This document shows positions 22,901 through 33,143 of a DNA stretch of 64,000 nucleotides, piece by piece (position 1 is the stretch's first letter; each line of letters starts with the position of its first letter). The translations under genes were made by a program, and so were the position numbers. The notes beneath the pieces were generated by a model. The model did not search any database. It was given only the letters and a program-made list of their open reading frames with translations, and was not told where the DNA came from. The DNA is from Lonicera japonica (lineage: Eukaryota; Streptophyta; Magnoliopsida; Dipsacales; Caprifoliaceae). The stretch is from assembly GCA_021464415.1 (NCBI GenBank), contig CM038467.1, positions 27,893,248 through 27,957,247 on the forward strand. Reading direction: 5' to 3'.

Positions 22901-23764
22901 CCTGCGGACTTCGGGGTCGACTATGAGCAGTTTGGGCGGATCCCTCCTGCTGCTGTGACCACTCCTTCTAGCGGGGTCCCGCCTCTGAGAGCGACGGCCA
23001 TTGTGGATCCTCCGGGCGTCCGTACTTATGCTACACTGACTCCGCTTCCATCGGCTGCTATGGGCCCTCCGGCCCGATCTCTAGGTTTCGGAGGTTTTTC
23101 TTCCTGGCCTCCCCTATTCCCGATCCGTGAGGAGGGTGGGTCCACTTCTGCTGCTGTACCGGCGGGTTCGTTTGTTCATCCGATAAACCTGCCACCACTT
23201 CCTTGGGATATCTCTTATATTGGCGCCGGTCTACGTCGATATACGGTGCCTGGGTATCCTCTTCCTGAGGATACATTCGATTACTTGGGTGGTCGTTCTG
23301 ATGATGAGGTATAGGTTTTATCTTCCCTTAATATCCCTTCATATCCATGTTCATTTATCTTTACTGTGCTGATTATTTCCTTTCTGTTTTTGCAGCGGGT
23401 GAGCTTGCGTGTGGCGGATCTGAGGGCTTGGCACTCCCAGTATCTATATAGCTGGAACCTGCTTCAGTACGTTGGTCGAGACCCTACGATTTATATGCGC
23501 GACTACCAGAGGGCGATCGATGTTTCCCTGCGGGCGGATGACCCTTTGTCTTCCTCTCGTGCTAGGACGGAGTCTCGGCGGAGTACCAGTCGGACCTCTA
23601 AGCGATCCCGGTCTTCGGTGATTTGCCCTACGGCGCCGATCCAGTCGTCGGGGCCTTCTCAGGCAGCAGTTCCTTCTCACCCGGATGTCCCAGTGGTAGA
23701 TCCTACGCCGGAGGAAGGTTCTGGCGATAGTGGTAGCGTGTCGAAGCGCACTAGGATATATTAG
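19986..23764 (+). pseudogene. Antisense plant-mobile-domain gene of the Tat element, five exons
   Basis: Exons 19986-20231, 21159-21827, 21912-22085, 22172-23308 and 23396-23764 join with GT-AG introns, all in phase 0, for about 865 codons. Exon 2 has the plant mobile domain (aminotransferase-like PMD) signature THTFH.SWGEMTMTPLDL followed by FALTGIPSGG. The C-terminal exons are acidic, Pro/Gly-rich and end in a basic SRRSTSRTSKRSRS tract that could be a nuclear signal. Cellular PMD proteins (MAIN/MAIL family) act in gene and transposon silencing; what the retrotransposon copies do is not established. Stops at 19998, 21228, 21354, 21732 and 22649 break this copy, though the splice frame is intact. 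Confidence 0.75.
20381..21131. repeat. 68-69-bp tandem array in intron 1 of the antisense gene
   Basis: There are about eleven copies of a unit containing TATATCTCTCATAATTACACC and variants, with a period of 68 or 69 bp. The array fills most of the intron 20232-21158. Because 69 is divisible by three, short ORFs appear on both strands; they have no family resemblance. Confidence 0.93.
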
Positions 23765-24083
23765 TTTTCTTTTTCCTGCATTTAGTTAGTTTAGACAGAT
23801 ATGTACATGTTTAGACATAAATCTAGTTTTGAAAACTGTTCTTTTATTGGATTTATGAAAAATCTTTATTTGTGTCTGATGATGTATTTTTTCCTTATCT
23901 GCGATGAAAAGATAATAATTTACGTGAATCGATCATTTAGGAGTCATACCTTTGTGATGTGGCAGTACTTAAGGTTCCTACAAAAGAACAGAGTGAGCAC
24001 AAAATGCATCCAGAAGTGATTCTTTTGGCAAGAATAACTCCTATGTATAAGAAAAGCAAAAATAGGGTGACACCAAAGGGGAT

Positions 24084-24161
24084 TGTTGCGCGACAATCCC
24101 TCCTGGACATGGGTTTGTCGCGCGACAAACAGGCACAGGACCCTCTTTTTTGCTATAAATA
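24084..24161 (+). promoter_or_regulatory. Antisense promoter 2: two palindromes and a TATA box
   Basis: TGTTGCGCGACA (one mismatch) starts at 24084 and a perfect TGTCGCGCGACA at 24116. TATAAATA follows at 24154-24161 and the start codon at 24201. The first palindrome's flank GCGACAATCCCTC and the GGTTTGT that follows match the far end of the LTR cluster (17921-17955). So this module derives from a different part of the LTR cluster than antisense promoter 1. Confidence 0.78.
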
Positions 24162-24200
24162 CACCCATCTTCCTTCCTTCATCCCCACACCTTTCCCAAA

Positions 24201-25456
24201 ATGTCTTCTTATCGTACAAACTTTGATTTTTCTTACGTTAATGCTCGAGATGCTCTAATATCTTCTGAAAACGGCTTGAATTTTGGTACTTTTAGCCCTT
24301 TAGCAGGCTGGTGCCATCGTCCTATAGATTTTTCCTTTTTTGCTAGGCGCTTTGTATTTTTGGAGCCCTGCGGATCATCTTTTTCGTTTTGGGCTAGATG
24401 AGCTCTGCCCGACTTATGAAGAGTTCTCCTGGTTGTTGCATTCTGATGTTCGTCTTCTGATGGCTGTTCCCATAGAAGAAATCGGTCCTCGAGATATGCT
24501 GATTGCTCTGTTGGCTATTCCCCAAGCGGCCTGTGATGGTTTTATTGTCGACGGGCTTCTTGACCTCCATAAAATAGTGAGTTTTTTTCATCATTATGAA
24601 GAGAGAGCTTCTTATAGTGTGGGGCGTACTGCGGCGGCCTTGATCTATCTTATTTCCGATATGTTACTGGTGACGGGCTCTTCCTGTATTGATCCGACTA
24701 TTCTGAGTCTGATTTACCATGTTAGGAATGGGGAGTCCATAGTGCCTATCGTTCTTGCAGAGACTTTGAACGGCCTAGATGATCTCCAAAGGGGAGCCTC
24801 ACCCTTTTTCAAGGGAAGCCCTCATTTGCTGTACATGTGGTTGTTGGAGCATTTCCGATCGGTGGGTTTCAACGGGGTGCGACTTGACAACCCGACACAC
24901 TTTTTCTGTCGTTCTCTTTGGTGCTTTGACCATGTCTTCCTCTGATTGGACGGTGTGGTTTTTGGAGAACTTTCGGGCTATCCTGTGGAACATTCCTTGG
25001 TGGAAGCTGAGGGCGATGGTGCTTAGTACAGGGGGTCAGAACTATGTTCGGCTCCGTGGACTCTGGTTTACCTCTTTTTATCTCCCAGGACGTCTTCTTC
25101 GGCAGTTCAACGTTCCTAAGGATATTCTCCTTGGTCTGAACAACTTCTCCTCTGAGTCTAAATTTGTGACCCCGTATGTTTCTTTATCGGTAGAGAGGAT
25201 GTGGCGTGCTCGACTGACTCGTCAGTTCAACTATGCCCGTTTCGATATTACCAGGCCCCTCCGGGCTGACATCATCTGTTCTCGTTGGGGGTCTTTGGAA
25301 GGGGAGCTAATTGATGATCCCTTCCAAATGGAGTGGTTCCAATTCATGAATTCTGAGCCTACAGAGAAGAGTATTGTCCTTGCGTACCAGATCTTTGATG
25401 AGGCTCGAATTGACTTGGCTACTGAGGACCCTGCTTGGCCAACCCCTAGGGATTAG
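24201..25456 (+). pseudogene. Antisense DUF7745-like ORF of the Tat element, two frameshifts
   Basis: The single exon starts at the ATG at 24201 and ends at TAG 25454. It resembles the plant family DUF7745, often annotated next to gypsy elements; the telling part is DELCPTYEEFSWLL near 24400. I know no established function. The reading shifts frame around 24330-24360 and again around 24905-24945, so about 418 codons are split over three frames. The frame is otherwise clean and the conserved core readable, so decay is recent. It converges on the integrase end (25677) with about 220 bp between. Confidence 0.65.
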
Positions 25457-25676
25457 GTTTTTCTGTATGCTGTATCTCCTTTATAACTTTCGGTGTTCTG
25501 AACCACCTTAATAATGTATGAAGGACTATTCTATGGGAAATAAATTTCTTTACAAAGTTTAAACCGAGCCTGAAGTCACTTCTCAGGTTGCCTACGTTCC
25601 CCTTTTTGATTTTACAAAGAACAAAAGTTTGAGTTGGGGCTCAGGTTTACGTATTTCTTATCTATTCACGTTACAT

Positions 25677-26810
25677 CTATTGATAATACTTCTTCAGATG
25701 ATCTATGTTGACAGGTGAATGCAGTAACTGTCCGTCTAAGTCAATGAGTATAGCGGCACCCCTTGTATCGATCTCTTTGACGATGTACGGCCCTGTCAAC
25801 TTCTGTCCAAACTTTCCCCTTGGGTTCCTGGCTGACTCTCGAATTTCTTTCAATACGATATCTTTCTCATTGATACCCCGAGTCTTCACTTCCTGGTTAA
25901 ATGCTCGAGCAATTCTCTTCTGATACCCTTGGTGGTGGTACGCGGCTTTCAATCTTTTTTCATTAAGTATGGCCAGCTCATTATAACGTGCCTAGACCCA
26001 CTCCAGTTCATTGACTTGATTCTCTAGCATTACTCTGAGAGAGGGGACCTCTAACTCAACAGGGAGGACTGCTTCCATCCCGTATGTAAGAGAAAACGGG
26101 GTTACCCCGGTGGAGACCCTCTCGGTGGTGCGGTATCCCCACAATGCGTATGGTAATTTCTCTGGCCAGTCCCAGCAGGTGTCGGTCATCTTGCTTAGGA
26201 TATTCTTCAGATTCTTGTTGGCGGCTTCAACTACCCTATTGGTTTATGGTCTATACGGCGAAGATCTGTGTTGGGTAATACCGTATTCCTCCATGACGGA
26301 ATTAGCCTCTCCTTCGAAGTGAGTGCTGTTGTCCGAGATGATCTCGTGTGGGACCCTATACCGACATATGATATTCCGTCTGATGAATCGGGCAACTTTT
26401 CTGGCGTCAAGGGTTTGGAAAGACTCGGCTTCTACCCATTTGGTGAAGTAGTCGATATTCACTAGTATGAATTCATGGCCGTTACTAGCTTTGGGCGGAA
26501 TCTTCCCAATAATGTCGATTCCCCAGTTTGCAAAAGGCCAGGGAGCAGTCATGTTGTACAATTCTTTCGGGGGGAGCTTCTGGGATTTGGCATAGATTTG
26601 GCACTTGTGGCAACGGCGCACGTGGTTAACGCAGTCGTTCTGCAGGGTAGACCAGTAATATCCTTGCCTGATGATTTTACGAGCGAGTGTATGACAGCTC
26701 ATATGAGGTCCACAATCACCCCCATGTATCTGATCCATCACTTTGACGGACTCTTCTTTAATGAGACATTTAAGATGGGCTCCGTCGTAATTTCTCTTGT
26801 ATAGCCTCCC
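25677..26810 (-). pseudogene. Tat integrase
   Basis: On the - strand an HHCC domain (HGGDCGPHM ... CHKC) lies near 26600-26735. The catalytic core shows WGIDIIGKIPP, EIISDNSTHF and VVEAANKNL, supplying the D, D and E. The C-terminal module ends with HLKKYYQ at the stop 25677. Two in-frame stops split the core, one just before the catalytic Glu (near 26240) and one near 25990. Confidence 0.88.
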
Positions 26811-26918
26811 GGTGCAAAGTATGAATCTTGATCCTAATCTCCTAAGCGTAACCCGGGTTCTCTTATCTGCTTGCTCGGGATACCGACGGTTTTTTAGCAG
26901 GTTCCAAATGTCGTAAAA

Positions 26919-27425
26919 CTAGGCGGTTAAGTTCCTGTTTTCTTCATTCTCTACCTCAAGGGTCATGCAGTGTGCTGGTCCCGATTTTCTTTGTACTGTA
27001 AGAGTTATTTCTTCCATCCCCTCCGGGATATCGATCATAGATGCCAGGGTTGCTAATGCCTCAGCAAAACTGTTTTGTGACCTGGGTATATAGTAGAACT
27101 TCGAATGCTCAAATCTTCCGGTGACATCCTCCAGCCGGGCAAGGTAAAGGACTAACTTTTCATCTCTGATCTTCCATTCCTTTAGAACTTGGTGGACCAC
27201 TAATGCCGAATCTCCGTACACTTGTATTCTCTTTATACCCTTTTGGAGTGCGATATCTAACCCGATTATACAGGCTTCATACTCGGCCATGTTGTTGGTG
27301 CAGAAGAAGTCTAATCGATACGATACCGGGGAGTGAGTTTGGTCTGGAGAGACTAACAGGATGCCTATCCTATTTCCGTTTTGGTTGGCGGCCCCGTCAA
27401 AGTACAGTTTTCAGTCTTCATCGAT
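26919..27425 (-). pseudogene. Tat second RNase H (archaeal type)
   Basis: The domain starts with YFDGAANQNGNRIG, then NNMAEYEACIIGLDIAL, GDSALVVHQ and SQNSFAEALA. These supply the Asp, Glu, Asp and final acidic residue of an active RNase H of the archaeal/plant-cellular type. This additional domain between RT-RNase H and integrase marks the Tat lineage. A TGA precedes YFDGA, and a TAG ends the segment at 26919. Confidence 0.85.
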
Positions 27426-27575
27426 CTTGACATTCATGATAGTTTCGTCCGAGAATTCAGCTTCTTTTAGCATGTCTCCCAATATCGAATTGTGGGCCAG
27501 GTAATCAGCTATGATCTTGCCTTTGACTGCCTTCTGGGTCATGTAGGTGATGTCAAATTCGGAGAGTAAGAATAA

Positions 27576-28940
27576 TTATTTTACCATGCGGTTCGAGAGA
27601 GCCGGTTTCTCGAAGAGATATTTCAATGGATCAATTCGTGATGCCAAGATGACCGAAAAAGCCAGCATGTAATGCCGTAATTTCTGTGTTACCCAGATGA
27701 GGGCGGCGCATGATTTCTCCAATGGTGTGTAGTTTATCTCAAATGGGGACAATTTCTTGCTGATGTAATAGATGGCCTGTTCTTTCAGTGTATCGGTCAG
27801 ATGTTGGGCTAGCATGGCTCCTACGGCCGAATCAATGACGGTCAGGTATAGAATTAGTGGCAGTCCAGTCTGTGGCGGGGCTAATACTGGGGGTTTGAAG
27901 AGGTAGTCTTTTATTCTATCAAAAGCTTCCTGGCACTGACCGTCCCATTCTCCTGGTGAAGACTTCCTCAGGAGTTTGAAGATGGGTTTGCAAGTTTGAG
28001 TAAGCTGAGAGATGAACCTGCTGATGTACTGCAAATTACCCAAAAATCCCTGGACTTCTTTCTCGGTACGAGACTCGGGCATGTCTCGGATAGCTCAAAC
28101 TTTGGCAGGATCTACCTAGATTCCCTTTTTACTGACGACATAGCCTAGGAGCTTTCCTTTGGTCACCCCGAACACACATTTTTGCGGATTAAGTCTCATC
28201 TGGTACTGGCGGAGGCGGTCAAAAAAGGCTCGTAAGGCTGGTACATGGCCTTCTCTTTCTTTTGACTTGATTATCATGTCATCCACATACACTTCTACTT
28301 CTTTGTGAATCATGTCGTGGAAGATAGCGGTTGCTGCCCTCTGATATGTTGCTCCGGCATTTTTCAGCCCGAATGGCATAACGGTGTAGCAGTATGTTCC
28401 ACACGGTGTGATGAATGCTGTTTTCTTTTGGTGATCCGGATGCATTTTGATTTGATTATACCCGGCGAAACCATCTACAAATGACTTCAAGGCATGGTTG
28501 GCGGTATTATCCACTATCAAATCAATGTTGGGTAATAGGAAATCGTCTTTCGGGCAAGCTTTATTGAGATCTCGGTAATCTACGCACATGCAGACTTTCC
28601 CATTTGCCTTTGAAACGGGCACAATGTTGGCTAACCATGAAGGGTATTCGATTACCCGCAAGAACCCCACACTCAGTTGTTTCATCACCTCTTCTTTCAT
28701 TTTCAGGGACCATTCTGGCGTAAGTTTTCTCAACTTCTGCTTGACGGGCCTAAATTCCAGCTTAGTGTGTATCTCGTGCATGATTATCTGGCTGTTCAAA
28801 CCTGGCATATCTTCATAGGACCAGGTGAAAATATCCACGTACTTATTTAAAGTTTGTGTGAATTCCTCTCTTTCTGTCTCACTTAGACTTGCCCCAATAC
28901 GGACCTCTTTTCTTTCCTCTCCTGTCCCTAGGTTAATCAC
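27576..28940 (-). pseudogene. Tat reverse transcriptase with its own RNase H
   Basis: RT motifs are CVDYRDLNKACPKD, GFAGYNQIKM, MPFGLKNAGATYQR and YVDD (28278-28289). The connection GFLGNLQYISRFI follows, then the first RNase H with NYTPLEKSCAALIWVTQKL. This RNase H seems to have lost part of its catalytic set: the first Asp position reads YLTVIDSAVGAML, and SRIDPLKYL stands where TDHxxLKYL is usual. In-frame stops fall between 28082 and 28116 and at 27576. Confidence 0.88.
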
Positions 28941-29908
28941 AAGAGTGTCTCCTTCCTCGGTCTGTATACGCTGCTCCTCCCATTCAGGGTGTTAGTTTAG
29001 TTTTTCCAACTCCATATAAGCAATTACAGAATTAAAATCAACAAGATAACGCAAAATAGAGTTTTCTTCATTGATAATAGCGTTTACAGGTACAAGTTTA
29101 AACAGTAAATCTAGGAGTGACTCCTCCCTAGCCTTACCCTCACTCTTGTCTCTCACCCTTACAATTTCACTCCTTCCCCCTTTTTCTTGGTAATCTGGAT
29201 CAGCGTGTATCAAGTGTACAGGATCGTCTCTTGGCTAATTATCCCCTAGAGCCATGATGTCGAAGAGATCTCCAATCATTTCTTCCTCTTCATCTTTCTT
29301 GTCTTCATTTTCTTCTCTTGGACCGATTGTTAACTTGGTGGAGAAGCTGTGTATAGTGTTTTCCTTGATATAAAGGTCCTCTTTGTAGAAGATTTCCCAT
29401 CTTGGAAGGTTATCTCCGTCGCTGTTTCTCCAAGGCTCCTAAAAGCCGCAAAAGGGGAAGTCCTCTCCGTCTTTGACAAAAAATCCATTCAGAGAGTTAA
29501 AACTCGGATACTGATGCCCTCGACCCTTTTTCTCTTGGTTGTCCTCTTCGGTGCGTTGGTACTCCAACTTTTCTCTTTCATGCCTCATTACCGGTACTAA
29601 GGCCTGAAGTAACCCTGGCTGCCCTATTCCTAGACTGGCTCCAGGTAAATATTTCATCATTCTAGCATATTTGTGATCTTGGTGCTGAGACCGGGGATAT
29701 TGTCAGGGGGTAGATACTCGATTCTTTGGGTGGTGAGAGCTTGTACTTGAGGCCCGTAAGAAAAGCTTCCCAGCTGTATGCTCTGACTCTCGATGTCCAA
29801 TACAGGTAACTCCAGATCCGTCAAGGTCCTTTCAGGATCTCATTGGACGGTGATTATATTCCCTTCGAACGGTATCTTGATCTTCTGGTGTAAGGAAGAG
29901 GGGAGTGC

Positions 29909-31100
29909 TCATATGTCGTGTAGCCATGTTCTTCCCAACAGGAGGTTAAAATTAGAGAAAATGTCTATGATTTGAAAGTCGGCTGGAAAGTTCCCGGGAC
30001 CGACCATGAGATCTAGCTTTAAGGAACCCAGAACGGCCCTTCTGATGTTGTCATAGGCTCTAACGGTCACAGCTGACGGAGAAAGTTCTGAGTCTAAGAT
30101 ACCCAGACATTTGGCAGTTTTCAAAGGGCAGACATTTATGGTTGACCCGTTGTCGATGAGGACCTACGGCAGGATTTTCCCTCGGGTCCGGACAGTAATA
30201 TGGAGGGTCAGACTGTGTTTCTTCCCTAATGGAGATAAGTCTTCATCTGAAAATGACAGACTTTTTTAGATTGTAAGGGACCCGATCATGTTTGGTAGTT
30301 GTTCTGGTGTGGAATCTGGTGATATGATGACCTCGTCTAGGAGTTTGATGAAGGCGGTCCTGTGAGGTTTGGAGGCAACCAAGAGGCCCCAAATGGTGAT
30401 GTGTGCCTGAGTTTTCTTCAACTGTTCCAGTACTTGATCTTCTCCTATTTCCTTAGGAGGTGGTGATTTCTCGGCATCCCTTGGCGGTGGCTGGTATAAC
30501 CTTCCTGAACGGGTAATTTGTTGTTTCCAAAGGGATGCTGGGTCTGATTCATCTGAGATTTTTGATGACTCTGGCTCTGCCAACCAACTGAAAGTTTCGG
30601 GGGAGGTTTCTGTCATACAGATTGTCTCCTTGGGGGGGTCTCGGGGCTTCCACGGCGGTTTTTTCTTGTCATGGGTTCATTCTATCCCAGATTTTCCGGG
30701 ATTGGTTTTGATTATAAGTGGTTGTGAGATCCCCTGATTGGCCTTTCCTAACCCCTGCCCGGGTAGGAAGTTCATTTTAGCTATCCATTGGTCAATTATC
30801 GGATTGAGGCCTGGGGCCACTTAAGCCTTTGCTAGCAGTACAATGGGCGCCTTGTAGGCTGGGTTATCTCGAATGAGTCCTACGGGATCAAAGCCTTCTT
30901 TATCAGTGGTTAAGGCGTTAATCCCCGCAGGTGGAGCATGGTTAGGAAGGGGGTTGTTGGTAACATTGGATACGATGGTTTCGGCTTCAATGAGGTCCTA
31001 GATATGATGGCGAAGAGCAAAGCAGCGGGCCATGACTGCCAAGCAGCGTTCCGTGTCATGGCCCGCTGTTTGATGGTATGCACAGTTCTCGTTCATTTTC
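29909..31100 (-). pseudogene. Tat nucleocapsid knuckle, G-patch-like segment and protease
   Basis: Read on the - strand, a CX2H-type knuckle (CAYHQTAGHDTERC) lies near 31041-31092. A glycine-rich MNFLPGQGLGKANQG segment resembling a G-patch lies near 30728-30790. The aspartic protease active site DNGS is at 30142-30153, and the flap/end region NLLLGRTWLHDI is at 29909. DNGS in place of DTGA or DSGS is usual in Tat elements. Several stops interrupt the segment (for example near 30160, 30266 and 30680). Confidence 0.75.
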
Positions 31101-31161
31101 TAGGTGTTGGGAATAGGGTTTGGTGGGGGCACGGGTTGAGTGGAGTGATCAGTCCGGCCTT

Positions 31162-32666
31162 TCAGAGTAGTTCCAGGCTTTTGACCAGGGTAGTGAGAAG
31201 GGTGCAGAAGTTTCTTCTTTTCTTGGCCTCGGTGCTCAAAAAATCTCCTTGTGCAGGCCAACTCATCGAAGGGGCTTGTTGTGACTGTTGGAAGGGATTT
31301 TGTTGATAGGGGTATGAGCTTAGTTGATTCACAGCTGGAGTGGCTGTCTTTCTCCCAGTGTATGAGGCTTTCTTGGTATTAGTCTCTGCCTTTTTGGCCA
31401 ATTCTTCCTCTACTTGCGACCCCATACTCAACAGGGTTCTGAAGTGTGGGAACACATGCTTTCCCATGCAACTCAGTACAGCTGGGGTGAAATTCTTCTG
31501 TATGATCTCCAACTGCTCTTCTTCATCGGGTCGTTTGGACATTTGGGAGGCCATCTCTCTCCAGCGTGTGACGAAGTCGCTAAAGCTTTCTTTCTCGCCT
31601 TGCTTGGACATTTCCAAGTGTTTACGGGTAATTTCCAAATCCTCGTTGGACCCGTATTTGGTCATGAACTCCTTGACGATATCCCCCCAAGTTTTTGTGT
31701 GGTGTCTCTCCAAATCGAAAAACCATATCAGGGCGGCACCTGTGAGAGTCATATAAAAGGCTTGAGCCAACTCCGGCTCTCCGCAATCGGACACTTGCAT
31801 AGATCTGATGTAGGATTGGAGGTGAATTTTCGGGGGTGTGGTTCCTGTGAATTTGGTGATGGAAGGGAGCTTGAATCCCTGGGGTAATCTTGCTTCTGGA
31901 TAGAGGGAGAAGGCATTCTATCTGTAATTTCGTCTGGCCCTTTTATTAGGGAAATTCCCCTTTGCAGAATTTTCATCTGCTCTTTTAGTTTTTTCATTTC
32001 TTCACTTTCTCTCGAGACCTTATCGGGCTGTTCCCGAGCTATAACCGATTCTGCATACACTGCCCGAAGTCGGTTGATGTCTGGGTACTCATTAGGAGGG
32101 GCTACCGGGGCCGGTGGTGGAATAGGTCTTGCGGGGACTTGTGGCCATGGCTGGTATTGGGGATCAAGGCCTTGCTGAGGTTGTGGCCAGATGATGGGTG
32201 GCTCCTGTTGTTGGTAAGTGGGGCCTGAATCAAGGGCCCATTAATTTTGGTTATTGGGATCAGTCTAAACGGGACCGAGTGGGATAGGACCCGTTTGCTG
32301 TGGGTTGGTTCCTTGAACCGGGGGAAGTACTTGCGATGATTGCCCTTGATTCTGATCTCGATTTGGTGGTAGTCGTTCAAACCCCGGTGGTGCGGCCCGT
32401 CCGGCTGACAACTCTTCTACTCGAACTCGGGTACTCTGTTGCTCGTTCGTGAGGTTTGCTAGACTCATGCTGACGGTCATTAGCAAACGATGCATCTCGG
32501 CTAAAGTTGGCTGAGGTGCAAACGCCTCGGCAAAGCTCTGATCTGTCTCTTGATCCTCGCGTCCATCGTCCATTTCGGGTGTGATTGGTCTTACTAGTCT
32601 TTCGGTATGATCTTGACCGGCCCAACCTTCCAGACTGTCGTTGTTTATGGCTGTAGACGAAACCAC
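31162..32666 (-). pseudogene. Tat gag
   Basis: The N-terminal part (from the ATG at 32666) is low in structure and Gln/Pro-rich. The conserved gag core lies at 31350-31800 and contains LTGAALIWFFDLE, ITRKHLEMSKQGEKESFSDF and RWREMASQM. A one-base frameshift near 31885-31900 separates the two parts, and stops occur at 32265 and shortly after. The core is the retrotransposon-gag fold of Tat elements. Confidence 0.85.
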
Positions 32667-33143
32667 GTGGCGAAGATGAAGGAAGGCTACGATGCGACTC
32701 GATTTTTGCCAAAAGAACCAATAAAAATTGCCGAAAAAAGACTCAGGTTTTAAAAAGGTGTTGTAAAGTAAGCCGTAAGGTGGTACATCCCCTATGGCTA
32801 TTTGACAAGTGTTTTAGTCGACTCGATCTTATATGCAGCGCAGGTGTACGAACGGTTAAGGCTTCAAGCTCCCTCCTATTTGGCAAGACCTTACGATATA
32901 CCCCAGGGGCGGGTACGTGCAAGAGTCTTTTGATATACTTCCCGGGTACGTGAGTGTTCTCGTCACTTGATATACCTCGGGGGCGTACTTAGCCAAGGAG
33001 AGTGGAAGTAAATGCTTTCGGTTTATGTTGGCCCAAGCAAGCCAACTCCCTACTCACTTATAATACTTCCGAGGGTTTGGGGTAAATTCACACTCGTAGA
33101 ACCAATGCATGATTTGTGAAAGTGTGTGCAAAGTTCGAAAGGT
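32667..33143 (-). other. Tat leader between 5' LTR and gag
   Basis: There is no ORF of note. Three degenerate repeats of about 45 bp (GATATACnnC...GGGTACGTG type) lie at 32892-32995. No good primer binding site is seen directly next to the LTR edge at 33144. Confidence 0.55.

Noticed and set aside
28588..31887. + strand ORFs across Tat gag-pol
   Set aside because: Antisense shadows of the - strand gag and pol; unlike 19986-25456 they show no promoter module or independent protein family.
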